Assembly (NCBI RefSeq): GCF_964656455.1 | Contig: NC_135720.1 | Location: 51,176,598 to 51,240,597 of the forward strand | Source: Halichoerus grypus | Lineage: Eukaryota > Chordata > Mammalia > Carnivora > Phocidae | Reading direction: 5' to 3' | DNA length: 64,000 nt | Shown: one piece after another, positions 50,117 to 60,844 of the stretch | Layout of the letters: each line of letters starts with the position of its first letter | Numbering within the stretch: the stretch's first letter is position 1 | Notes under the pieces: model-generated | Databases searched by the model: none | What the model saw: only the letters and a program-made list of their open reading frames with translations | What the model was told of the DNA's origin: nothing | Position numbers and translations under genes: made by a program

Positions 50117-50570
50117 AAAGCGCTCTTCTGTAGATAGTGCTGCTGGAGATAATGAAAAGAAAGGCAAGAGCTAAAACATCATCACCTTCAAAGAAACTGG
50201 AGGACATGTGATACCACCGGTTTCAGGGAGTGTAAAGAGCCTGTGTTACATACAGAAATAATCCTAGTAAAATCATGTGGAATAAGCACACATGGAAGTG
50301 AAACCTGAATGTCAAGGCAAGTGGTGATAGAGAAGACAGTGGCTCCTTCTTACACAAAGAGCATTCAAAAACATTCAGATTTGATTTTTGCCTGTTTGGC
50401 TAAATCAGTTTACTACTTTTACCTAGCAAATATATATACTTGCAAATATTATATACCCAGAGCTAGAGAAATATCTTTATTGTGGATGTTTTGGCTGAAA
50501 ACTTTATATTATAAACTTGAAACTGTCTATACATAATCCTATTTTTCCCTTTGAAATAAGTTTTAACATG

Positions 50571-50779
50571 GCTTTTTTTTTTTTTAAAGATTTTACTTAT
50601 TCATTTGAGACACAGAGATACAGAGAGAGAGAGCATGAGCAGGGGGAGAGGCAGAAGGAGAGGGAGAAGCAGGTTCCCCGCTGAGCCAGGAGCCCGAGGT
50701 GGGGCTTGATCCCAGGACCCTGGGATCATGACCTGAGCCGAAGGCAGACGCTTAACCATCTGAGCCACCCAGGCGCCCC
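50571..50779 (-). mobile_element. CAN-SINE
   Basis: Reverse copy flanked by TTAACATGGCTTTT and TTAACATGGTTTTT. Confidence 0.92.
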
Positions 50780-51237
50780 TTAACATGGTTTTTGTTAATA
50801 TGAGGCTTTTTTAAAGGAAGTGCAACACTGTGTTACAGCAGAGCAGACTGCATGACTTGAAAAATCACTATGCAATATAAACTGTATTGAATATATAAAG
50901 CATTTTGCCAATAGGAGAGCTATTACAACACGTTGTGAGAATCAAAGGGCTCGAGACTCTAGACAACTCCATTATGCAACTCTGCCAAATCTTGGCTACA
51001 TTTACATCATCTACTACGGACTCTAACCTACTTTTTTCTTTAAATTCTGCAGAAAAATCAATCCTGCAATCCCTCTGCGTTGTATACTCAAGGGTCCCAG
51101 TTCTCTTAACAGAGGGGAGGTTCAACTGCCAATCTAAATCTCACCTATTACTATTATATTTTATCACTCTAGAAACAATTGTGGCAGGAGAGATATCCAA
51201 CTTTGTGGCAAATAGTAGTGTTTTCTTTCATGAACAC

Positions 51238-51428
51238 CTATCTTTGTATAAGAAAGAGTCCATCAAGTACCAAGTTAAAAAGTTCCATTTCCTGAGCAGG
51301 ATCTCTCAGCTCTTCCACGTCATAGGGGATATTGAAATGGGAGAGCAGGAGCCCCAGCTGAGGTGTCAGTTCTTCTCTTTCAGTCGTGTGTTGGGGCAGG
51401 AAAAAAACAGCTTCTGTTCTTGTCAGCC
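51238..51428 (-). CDS. CCDC162: Exon 8, ending in an in-frame TAG
   Basis: Acceptor TTGTTTTAG, then a clean frame from phase 1 encoding LTRTEAVFFLPQHTTEREEL ... FNIPYDVEEL ... ELFNLVLDGLFLIQR. The final codon is TAG (51238-51240), directly followed by a weak donor GTGTTC. Exon 9 requires phase 0 entry, so this length fits, but the protein would stop here. A second weak donor 33 nt upstream (TTG|GTACTT, exon end 51271) is also in phase 0 and would remove the stop. The TAG could be a decay mutation, a real short-isoform stop, or avoided by splicing. Confidence 0.72.
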
Positions 51429-52337
51429 CTAAAACAATCCAAAATCAAGAGCATGAAGACCAATAAACACTAGTTGGGGAGAGAAAATGGAGTGTCCTTT
51501 GAGATGAAATTGAGGCAGGATCTCCTCTGCTGACAGGGCCATTCTGCTTTGTCCAACCTTCTCTGCTATAATTTACAGATTGTACCACACTGGGCCACAC
51601 CTATCTGACAAACATTTGATGCTGGATTTCTGGGGGAGGGAGCAAAACCACTCACCTTCACAGGGCCTATAGGAGAAACACAACAGACCCTTTGAAGAAT
51701 GACTTAGTGGGAGGAGAACTACCCATAGTCCTTTGTGGTAAACTAAGAGCATGATTTATAAATTAAACAACAAATTAGAAGAAGGTGAGAGCCTTTATCT
51801 CCTTTTGCCTGGCTCACTTCTGTTCATTTTTAAGGACCCAATTTGGACTCCCTTCCTTTGAGATGCCTTCCCTGATTCCCCACAACTAGGTTGGCTGTCT
51901 CTTCAGGTGCTTCTGTGTCACTCTGTACATACTAAGCAAATATGTCACTCAGAGTAGAAATCTAATTAGGTTTCTTAGTCATCTATAACACAAGATAAGG
52001 ACAGGAAGATCATTAAATTGATTCAGATAAGGAAATTATTTTTCAAATATGTAACACTCAAACTGAAAGAGATCTTAGATATCACTTAATCTGCAAGGTT
52101 TATTTTGGAGATGAATAAATTGAAGCCCAACGAGATGAAATGACCTAAACATGCAGGCCCACAGTGAAGCCCTGACAGAAACACATCTAGAACCCAGTAC
52201 TCCCAACTTCAAGTTCATTGCTTCTTTTCCTCTCTTTATTTGCCAGTTATAAGGATGGAGATAATAATGGCTAAGAAAAGTGCATATTTTTTTCATCAGA
52301 AAGTATTAAATATTTGTTTATTTTTTTTTGAAAAATT

Positions 52338-52534
52338 TTTTTTAAAGATTTTTTATTTATTTATTTGACAGAGAGAGACACAGCGAGAGAGGGAACACAA
52401 GCAGGGGGAGCGGGAGGGGGAGAAGCAGGCTTCCCGCTGAGCAGGGAGCCCGATGCGGGGCTCGATCCCAGGACCCTGGGATCATGACCTGAGCCGAAGG
52501 CAGACGCTTAACGACTGAGCCACCCAGGCGCCCC
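52338..52534 (-). mobile_element. CAN-SINE, near consensus
   Basis: Very clean reverse copy flanked by TAAATATTTGTTTATT on both sides. It is one of the youngest-looking insertions here, about 140 bases from exon 7. Confidence 0.94.
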
Positions 52535-52676
52535 TAAATATTTGTTTATTAAGAAGATATAACTTCTTGGTATATAGAAAAATTTCAAGCAAGATCAAGT
52601 GACAAAATAACACATGCGCAAAGCCACAATCTTCTTTCTCCACATTACCTTAGGGGAAAGAAGACTAATTTCTTAC

Positions 52677-52830
52677 CTGAAATGCTGGTATCCACCGAGC
52701 CTGGAGATGCAGAACCCTGGTTGTTAGGGTTCATGTCATTGACACAGACCTTTTCATTCTCCTGACCAGCCTCAGGGACTTCATCGACAGCTACACTCAG
52801 CACTTTGGAGATGGGCAAGTACTGGAGGGA
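52677..52830 (-). CDS. CCDC162: Exon 7 (acidic linker)
   Basis: Starts in phase 0 and ends in phase 1, with acceptor TTTTCTGTAG and donor TTTCAG|GTAAGA. It encodes SLQYLPISKVLSVAVDEVPE, then a low-complexity N, S, G and P-rich stretch that looks like a disordered linker between the N-terminal domain and the middle of the protein. Confidence 0.82.
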
Positions 52831-52999
52831 CTACAGAAAAGCATCACCAAGAGGCCAAATGTCAACTCTACTCTCACAGAAGCTTCTAGACTTAGGTTCA
52901 GGGGCAGCCCTTTGCTTTGATAAAGGAACCTGATAGTTGGGCCTGATAGTAAACTGCTCAAACATGGGGTGCTAAATCTAGATCTGAGACACCTGTTGC

Positions 53000-53940
53000 A
53001 GTCACCAATGTTAAGCAACCTTAACCTCCAAGTGGGTCTACACTGATCAAGCATCCCTAATGGACAAGACACTGTGTGAGGTGCTAGGGATACCAAGAAG
53101 AATTAAGCCATGGACCAACCTCAAAGAGTTTACAGTTTAGTGGGGAACGGAGACTTATGAGCAGAGTGTTATTATACCACGTGACTGGGGAGAGAGGATT
53201 CAGGGGTAGACAGTAGACACCATAGTGACTGACTGGGGAAGGGGTGAAGTTAGGATGATGGCCAGGTTTCTGGTTTGGGTAACTTCGTGGATGGTGGTAT
53301 CACTGAGATAAGCCGTAGAGGAGTAGGAAAAGATTTAGGTGGCAAAATAATAATCTTTCTAAAATGAAAATAGGATCACATCACTCATTTCTGATGCCTC
53401 TGGCCTGGGTTAGGGCTTCTCTTCTGTGACTGTCTTTACTCTGTGCTTATACTTATTCTATTCTTTCTTACCACATTGTATTTCCATTTACTATTTGCTT
53501 GCCCATTTTCCTACCAACCTGGGACCCAGTTACTTTTCAGCAAAGACCGTATTTTTGCTTCATGGCCCTGGACATTTACCTGGCATATATTAGACCCTCA
53601 TTAGATATTGCTGAACAAAAAAGTGGATCTAAATTGGACTTCATAAATTCTCAACAAGATGATGAAAACAAGAACTTGCAGAGTGAATATGAAATAATAC
53701 AACAGAGACATCTTTGAGAAAACTAGATTAATGGAGTGGTTTCATTAGAGCAAGATTTCAAAAGAAAAAGTTTTCAAAGGTTTCAAAGAAAAAAGCTAGT
53801 GGCTCATTATTTTCCTGTCATTTGTAGGGTAAGTAGAATACAGAAACAGTGACAATCCAAAAGTAGGTGACAGGTATGAAAAAACAATGCTGACCATCAT
53901 GGGAGGGTACCACACCATCACATAATTATGTTTCACACAC
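53000..53940 (-). other. Intron 6, most of it
   Basis: An ancient repeat phrase near 53060-53150 ('GAGGTGCTAGGGATACCAAG') is the same class as at 31800. Otherwise unassigned. Confidence 0.45.
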
Positions 53941-54135
53941 CTGTAAGTAGTGGTGAATAGTCCTGAGTGAGTGTAGGTGACACACAAACCACTTTGTGTA
54001 AATAGTCAGGTCTTCCTGTGTCACTAAGTTAGAAGGATTGTTTTTTCCCATTAGGAAGTTTTCCCGTGCAACAGACAATCTTTCAGCTCTCTGAACGGCA
54101 TCATTATACTCCTGCATAATGTAGGCAACTTGTTT
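53941..54135 (-). CDS. CCDC162: Exon 6 (65 codons)
   Basis: Phase 0 to 0, with acceptor ATTACTCTTAG and donor TTACAG|GTGTGT. It encodes KQVAYIMQEYNDAVQRAERL, then VTQEDLTIYTKWFVCHLHSL, ending HHYLQ. A long clean frame with good splice sites makes it a strong exon. Confidence 0.88.
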
Positions 54136-54549
54136 CTAAGAGTAATGCAGAGACAGAACATGGTTATTTGCAAGCCTTATTCTCGTGTCCTTTGCTTCCA
54201 AGCGTAGGGTAATGCTGTTTGGGAGCCAAATAAGAGGCTCTTGGAATATCAAAGTACTTTCACATTCTGAATTTGACTGACAATAGCAGCAGTTACATTC
54301 TTAGGAGAAAGAGACTTCAGCAAAGAGTCAGTGCATACAGATGTTTGGTAACTGAAGGTGGCTTCTTAGCTTTTTATCTATAGCAGAGGAAGCCAAATCC
54401 ATGAAGAAAAATGCATTTTCTATCATACAAAGTTTCCTTCAAATCTCATCCTTAAAAATAGGTGCCATTATCTTCTGCCACAGGCAAAAGAGGCAAATGG
54501 GTGCTTCCATTAGTTCCTTTCCCATCTTTAGCCATGACTTAAAAAAACG

Positions 54550-55170
54550 GACAAGATACATTGTTGGTAATAATGTAAACTGGTACAGCCATTATGGAAA
54601 ACAGTATGGAGATTCCTCAACAAATTAAAAATAGGAATACCATATAATCTAGCAATCCCACTTCTTGGTACATATCTGAAGAAAACAAAATCAGTATATC
54701 AAAGAGGTATCTGTATTCCCATGTCCACTGCAACATTATCCCCAGTAGCCAAGATATGGAAACAACCTAAGAGTCTGTTTATGGATGAATGGATTAAGAA
54801 CATGTGGCATATATATATATATATTTATTTATAATTGAATATATGAATATGAATATTATTCAGTTATGAGGAATAAAGAAAGAAGGAAAGAAGGAAATCC
54901 TAACACTTGTGACATTAAGAATGGACCTGGAGGACATTATACTAAGTGAAATAAGCGAGACAGAGAAAGATAAATACTGTATGATTACATGACAAATTAA
55001 AAAAATGTTAAACTCATAGACGCAGAGAGTAAAACAGTGGTTACCAGGAGCTAGAGAGTGGGGAAATATTGGTCAAAAGGATACAGATTTGTAGTTATGT
55101 AGGATGAGTAAGTCTAGAGATCTAATGTACAGGTATGATGACTATACTTAATAATATGTATTGATAGGCT
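54550..55170 (+). repeat. L1 3'-end fragment
   Basis: 'GTACAGCCATTATGGAAAAC' through 'TAGTTATGTAGGATGAGTAA'. Sense L1 with a short (AT)n at about 54810-54830 and a GAAAGAAGG run. It ends about 60 bases from exon 5. Confidence 0.8.
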
Positions 55171-55232
55171 TATTGACCATTTTGTTTCTTAATAAAAAAA
55201 GAGCCCAAAGGTTCTGTTCCTAGGCTTCCTAC

Positions 55233-55346
55233 CTTGTAAAGAGGATAAAGTTGCTCCATAATCTTACTGTGCTGGCAAAACCTCTTCCATCTAAGCATGT
55301 GTGAATATTTACTCTGGGCCAGCTGGGTAATTCTCTCTGTATAATA
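55233..55346 (-). CDS. CCDC162: Exon 5 (38 codons)
   Basis: Phase 0 to 0, with acceptor TTTCTGTTAAAG and donor TACAAG|GTAGGA. It encodes YYTERITQLAQSKYSHMLRW and ends IMEQLYPLYK. The helical, aromatic-rich composition continues the N-terminal domain. Confidence 0.85.
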
Positions 55347-56169
55347 CTTTAACAGAAACAACAATAAAAATTAACACTTAGAATACAATTATAGTAGAAA
55401 GACTGAATTAAGACATAAGAACACTAACAATAGGAAAATCAGTCTCTGGTTGTTTCAGAAAGATAGATTTTTCTACATGAAGATCATAAAATTAAGAAAC
55501 CTGGCTCAAGATACCATTAAATTTTAAATAAAGCAAGTATGTATTTCTAAATCTATATGATCTGTTGCCAATCTAACAGATTATAGTTTCATTTATCAAT
55601 TAGTGAACAATTAACAGTGATATAAAAGCCTATACAATTGTCTAAGGCTAAGCTCAAAATTTCTTAAAAACTGAAGTTATGAGACTAAAAAATACAAAGC
55701 ACATTACAGGTAAGATTATAGCTTTTAATCTTAGACCAGAAATTTCATTTAGATTTAAAAATAGTTAAATAAACCAACCATTTAGATGTTTTATTTCCAA
55801 TAATAAATATAATAATGGCTATGATGGAATAAGTAGGACCAGACTCATCCTTCCATCATACACCACTAGAAAACAGGACAAAATAAACAAGACAACTATT
55901 TTCTGACCAAGACAACACACAGTGCAGGACTGTGGTCCTTGAGAGAAAGGAAACAAATGAAATGAGCCCTACAATCACCTTGGTTTTCTGCCTGAAATAG
56001 GCAGTTTCTGAACCAGGGAGTAAGAAAGGGAATCCCAAGCAGAGCACAATGGTCTCCCTGGGTTAAGGAGAAAGAAATTGATGCTTAGGAGGCTGAGTCA
56101 GCTGGAGTTTGCAGGGCACAGGACTGGAAAGGAGGATAGTATACAGAGAAAGGGCTACAGAAATCTGCA

Positions 56170-56395
56170 CAGAGATCTCAAACTCAGCACTATTGACATC
56201 TGGGACTGGACAATTCTTTGTGGTGGGGGCTGTCCTGTGCATAGTTGGATGTTTAGCAGCATCCCTGGCCTCTTCCCACTATATGCCAGTAGCAATCCAC
56301 TCCCAAATTGTGACAACCCAAAATGTCTCCAGACTTCGCCAAATGTCCACCATCTCCAGTCTCCCCTTCTCTCCCCTGAGAATCACTGATATACA
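56170..56395 (-). mobile_element. hAT-Charlie-type fossil, reverse orientation
   Basis: Complement of the element at 9888 ('GGGGGCTGTCCTGTGCATAG', 'AATGTCTCCAGACTTCGCCA'). Two overlapping open frames here are derived from it. Confidence 0.7.
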
Positions 56396-56579
56396 CAAAA
56401 GAATGAAGAGTGCTAGAATGATAGGGAAAGAGAATCTTGGATGAAGATAATGACAAAACTTTAACTTGCAAATAGAATCTCAATGTCTTTTATTTCTTTG
56501 TGATTCATTTATTCATTCATTGCTAACTAGTTGCTAATGAACTAATTTGTATGCATAATGAGGATATAACTTCTAACAA

Positions 56580-57010
56580 AAGAACAAAGAATTTTAAAAA
56601 TCAAAACAATACATGCCTATTATAAGAAATTTAGAAAATATATAAAAGTAAAAAAAGGAAATTCGTTGTTCTGCCATCCAAAGACAGTGATTGCTAACAT
56701 TTTGATCAATGTCCATCAAGTGGTTTTTCTATATATTTTTTCTATATATATTATGTGACCATTATTATGACACACACAGACATGTTAGTTTTTGTTCACT
56801 AACATTACATAAAAACAATAATTCCTTATGCTAAAAAATGTTTATTGGCAGAACAATATTCTATCAAGTCTCATACTGTTTTTCCTAACTCTTTCCCCTA
56901 GCGTTAGATATGTAGGCACTTCTGATTTTTTCACTTTTATGATAATGCTGCAATAATAATCCTTATAGAAAACATTTTCTACCACATTTTGAGTTATTTT
57001 ATAAAAAGAT
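56580..57010. repeat. Old LINE-like fragment
   Basis: 'TTTGATCAATGTCCATCAAG' and 'ATGATAATGCTGCAATAATA' resemble ancient L1-class sequence. Weakly assigned. Confidence 0.4.
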
Positions 57011-57316
57011 ATTTCCATAAATATCTTCCCTAGCTAAGCCAACATTGAGGACTGAGACTTTCTTAGTATTGTATTGCCTCATAATACCAGCACAGGGAGT
57101 AATTGATAGAAAATCAATTGATTAGTGACTATAACTAAACCGAACTGAACTATGACATGGGTCTCTGACAAAGAACAGAATTTACACTAATCAAGTTCTG
57201 CAAACTACAAGGTAGAGAAAATCCTACCCTAGCCAGAGGATATACCAGAAAGCCAACTTTGTTTATACATTTCTATTAATTTCTAGATCTGTTTTTCAGG
57301 TTGCAACATGACTTAC

Positions 57317-57427
57317 CTGCAACAGAAGCAAAGGTAAATTTTCAGGAGTGTACTCTCTTCTTAGGCAGCTCTCTAGCTCCCTCTGCATGACATCTGCTTG
57401 AACAACAAGGGACTTTGACTCAGCCAC
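57317..57427 (-). CDS. CCDC162: Exon 4 (37 codons)
   Basis: Phase 0 to 0, with acceptor GGGTTCAG and donor GTTGCAG|GTAAGT (full consensus). It encodes VAESKSLVVQADVMQRELES and ends in a leucine-rich turn, ENLPLLLLQ. This is one of the clearest exons and part of the conserved N-terminal domain. Confidence 0.87.
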
Positions 57428-57804
57428 CTGAACCCAGGGCAACAGAGCAGGCAAACAAAAAGAAGTAAGGAAGTAAAATTATCATTGTTTATGACAGCAA
57501 ATGACATACAACACATTATACTGTTATACCTCAGTTACAATATAACAAATTTTAATATCACAAATCAAGAAACTGTAAAATTTTAAAATATCACAAAAAG
57601 TAAGTATCTCCAAAGAAGTAGTGGCCTGCTCTGATCTAGTAGTGAGTATTGGGCTGTTTTGTTCTCATAACACTGTCAATAACATCAGCTGGTTGTTTGC
57701 AAAAATAAAGTTTTCCTGCTAAATGTTTCCAAAAAGTTAGGAAAATCCAACATATTGTTGTATTACAATACAGTTGTGTATTACAATTACACACTCCTAC
57801 TCAC

Positions 57805-57903
57805 CTGTAAAGTTTTCTTTAGAGCCAGTTCCCTTTCTCTTCTAAAGTAAGAAATGTCCTTTGGTATTCGAACAGAGCTGTAGAAAGATTTATGCAATAG
57901 ACG
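57805..57903 (-). CDS. CCDC162: Exon 3 (33 codons)
   Basis: Phase 0 to 0, with acceptor AATTACAG and donor TTACAG|GTGAGT. It encodes RLLHKSFYSSVRIPKDISYF followed by a basic, charged helix (RRERELALKKTLQ). The residue pattern is typical of the conserved N-terminal region of the family. Confidence 0.85.
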
Positions 57904-59030
57904 CTGTAATTATAGAAACTGTCATAAACGAAATTACAGACAGGCCCTGATTAATCTGTAACTCTTCACAACTGCTAATTTCTAAATAACTATGTCATAT
58001 TAGGGTGGATTATTGAGAGCATGTAAAGATCACATGCTTCTGTCTTAGTCTGAATCTCTCTTGTGTATACCTCATGTTTGCTAACCTTTTCCCTGGGCCA
58101 GTTTTCTTCTTCACCCCAAACAGGGTCTTTCCTACTACCCATGATTTACCTCTCTGGTTTCAATTCCAGAATACAGGAAGAGGCAAAGTGGTGGAGATTT
58201 TTCTTTCCCCCACCTGTATTTCCTCCAGTAACCTCAGCTCTAACAAGTGCTCATCAGACATCTCTCACCCTACATAAAACTAGACTCTTATAATTTAAAC
58301 AGAATGTTTTTATTTCTGTGTTCTTGCTGATTTATCAAACATGAAATACTTTGGGAATTTTTTTTAACCGAATTCTATCATCCGAGCCTAGTCACAAAGG
58401 AGTTGTTTGCACGATGGGCTCTGACGTGAGAAGGCACAAGCAGCACTGCTGTGGGGCCCAGGAATGGCGTGGGATCCTGTGGCAGGAAGAAGGGAGCTCT
58501 CCCCATTTGGGGTAAGACACACACAGCAAGGCTTGGCAGCTCTGGGAACATTAGGGGACAGCACCCCTGATGTAGACATCACTTCCTTAAGTGAAACCTT
58601 GCAAACACTGGCAAGGAAACCACAGCAGGTAGCTGTGAAACACATGTAAGTAACCACCTAGAGACTTGAGAGGGATGGTAGGCAGCGGAATTTAGGTTAA
58701 TATTGTTCATATGACCCTATTAGTCCCCGTGGGTAAGTTTTAAGGAAAGATTAAAATAGACTGTTAGTTTGTACACTTGTCAGCTCTTCCCCTCACTGGG
58801 GACAGTGGTCCTGTGAAAAGACCAGTCAGGAGGTCCCTCAGCCACATGACTCCAAGCAACTCATTGAGCCATTTGTGTTGAATTCCCAACTGAAGTTGGA
58901 GATAATGCCTCCCTTATCTCCTCACACCTTGGCTTTGATTAAAAAAAAAAAATTGAGGCAAGCTCTGAAAGGGCCTTAAGAGTAAATGCATTACTAAATC
59001 AAAGCTATAATTTCTGTGATTCCTGGGTAC
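57904..59030 (-). other. Intron 2
   Basis: No transposon recognised. There is a short A-run near 58941-58951. Frames around 58390-58660 lack splice support. Confidence 0.5.
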
Positions 59031-59076
59031 CTGAATCCTGGCTGCAGCCTCATGGAGGTCAAGAACCAGTAACCAA
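59031..59076 (-). CDS. CCDC162: Exon 2 (46 nt)
   Basis: This small exon was found by phase need. It lies between acceptor CCCTTTCTAG and donor ATTCAG|GTACCC, starts in phase 2 and ends in phase 0. It encodes WLLVLDLHEAAARIQ after a split serine codon. It is too short for ordinary ORF detection. It joins exon 1 and exon 3 without a frame break, which is the main support. Confidence 0.72.
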
Positions 59077-60694
59077 CTAGAAAGGGAACAGGCAGTCAGG
59101 GAAACAGAGGAAGCTCATCCCTTTCCTGCCCTCTTGTCTTTGAATTTCTTTGGCATGCTAGAAGATTGGGCAGTGTCCTGGGCTTAGCTGCTGAACCTTC
59201 CCTTACTCAAATCATGTTTTTCATCTCAGTTAGTCTCAAAGTGTCTATGAATGAGATTGGTGGTGAGTATGTCAACCCACAAAAAAGAGATTCACCTATT
59301 TGTTCATCAAGTATTATTTATTCAACATACATTCATTCATTTATTCATTCAGCAAGCATTTATGAGATACTTAACCACTATAAAGACTTGAGCTCATGGG
59401 GATAAATTGATGAAAGAATGTAAAAAGAAAAATGACCAAGGCATCATTATCCTACAGTTCTCAATAAATTTTTTCAATCTGGTGGGGAATGAGAATACTA
59501 AAGTGATTATTAGAAGTGGACATTTTACATTTTCCTTGGACTCCAGAACCTAGTACAACACCTGGCAAACAGAAGTTGCTCAGTATTTGTCAGATTAATA
59601 GGTAGATTCTTCCAGGTGCAGTGTTTAGTGGTTTGGGGGAGTAGAAAAATACAAGGGTCCAGAGATTTCCCATCACTCTATTCTGAAAGATAAAAGAGAC
59701 TTCAGGACAATGTACAAAGAGGAGTCACTTGTTTGACACTCAGACATTTAAGATGTAACAATATCAATTGTAACTTGATCTTTGTATGGTGTCTTCTAGT
59801 TTTCAAAGTGCTTTAACGTGCATTATCTTACTTGATCCTTATAAGATAGGCAAGGTACATATCTATAACCTCATTTTTCACAGAAAGAAACCAAAGTTGG
59901 GAGAATTTATGGCTTGCATGGTTCCATTACCTTTTCACTTCATCATACAATCTTTGATCTGCTTCCTACACCCAATGGCTTTAAATACCAAATTATAAAA
60001 CACACTAATACTGGTTCTTCAGAATCATCTTTGGAGTGAGGTAGTAATGCACCTACTTACTGCTTTTTCAACTGATCTTCCCTGTCCCACCCTCACCATC
60101 CACATTGCATTTACTTGGCTACTCAACCTAACAGAGACCTCATATTGTTCCTCTTGATCAATTGTGGCAGTAATAGAAATAGAGGGATTTGAAGGTCCTG
60201 AGCCCATGAGACTTACAACTTAGGGGCTGATCTGGTTACCCTATTTCTCTAGAAGAGATTGATATTATTGCCAACATTTACCTATAGAAGAGCTCCTTAA
60301 TAAAATACCATTTTGCAGAACTCATTACCAAATACCTAGCATTATTTCAGTTTTTATATTTCTCATCAAAATCAAGGTCAAATTCAATGAAAATATTTTT
60401 GGGTAAAATGAGACCTTGGTTTTCAGTGAGTATGATTTGTATAATAGCTTCTGGAACTTTAAGACAATGGTATTTGTGAAATGTAAAAAGCACTTTTCTA
60501 TTTTCTTTGGTAGGACATTGCCTCTAAATGCCTTGGCAATTCTAGAAATATAGGGAACACTTACAGACAGCCATAATGAGCTTGAGATAATGCTAGTTGT
60601 CTATATAAAAAGAAGAGGGAGCTGATGGAGATTATGGGGCAAAAGTAGGGGCTAAAGCCCCTGAAGACCATGCCTTCTCACTACTACTATTCAC
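59077..60694 (-). other. Intron 1
   Basis: A MIR/L3-like piece lies at about 59790-59900 ('TTTCAAAGTGCTTTAACGTG') and CATT-rich low-complexity sequence near 59320-59360. Nothing else recognised. Confidence 0.5.
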
Positions 60695-60844
60695 CTGTAA
60701 GCTCCATGAGTCTCCTGTTCTTCTATTGCAGACTTCAGTTCAGTCAGTTGCACAGACAGTTCTTTTTCTAACTGCTGGATCCTTTCTGTGGAAGCGATCT
60801 TATAAATTTCATCCATGATTTGCATTTACCACTTTACTCTATCC
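60695..60844 (-). CDS. CCDC162: Exon 1: start codon and coiled-coil N-terminus
   Basis: The exon follows an acceptor reading TTGTTTTTCAG and ends TTACAG|GTGAAT. It has 19 bases of leader, in which TAA lies directly before the first ATG (60823-60825). A second in-frame ATG at 60814-60816 has A at -3 and G at +4, so it is the better start and gives MDEIYKIASTERIQQLEKEL. The segment is rich in E, K, Q and L with heptad-like spacing, so a short coiled coil is likely. The upstream acceptor implies at least one non-coding 5' exon further upstream that I could not locate. It ends in phase 2. Confidence 0.8.

Larger units (their letters stand above)
558..60844 (-). other. CCDC162: Gene span: CCDC162-like multi-exon gene
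   Basis: This is the only gene I can support. It has 27 minus-strand exons with AG acceptors and GT donors, and their phases chain with two exceptions (exons 10/11 and 24/25). The product would be about 1,300 residues, with no signal peptide or obvious membrane segment, a charged helical N-terminus and no catalytic motif I recognise. The N-terminal exons 1-7 resemble the conserved N-terminal domain of CCDC162 proteins (DUF4549 as I recall it). Known: human CCDC162P is classed as a pseudogene and the protein's role is uncharacterised. Seen here: a TAG ending exon 8 and an unexplained phase break between exons 10 and 11. Inferred: a decaying gene, or one rescued by alternative splice sites. Phase-neutral exons may have been missed in the long introns. 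The family name is from recall, so another large coiled-coil protein cannot be excluded. Confidence 0.72.

Noticed and set aside
56078..56483. Three overlapping frames of 76-111 codons
   Set aside because: They coincide with a reverse-oriented hAT fossil and have no splice or start support.
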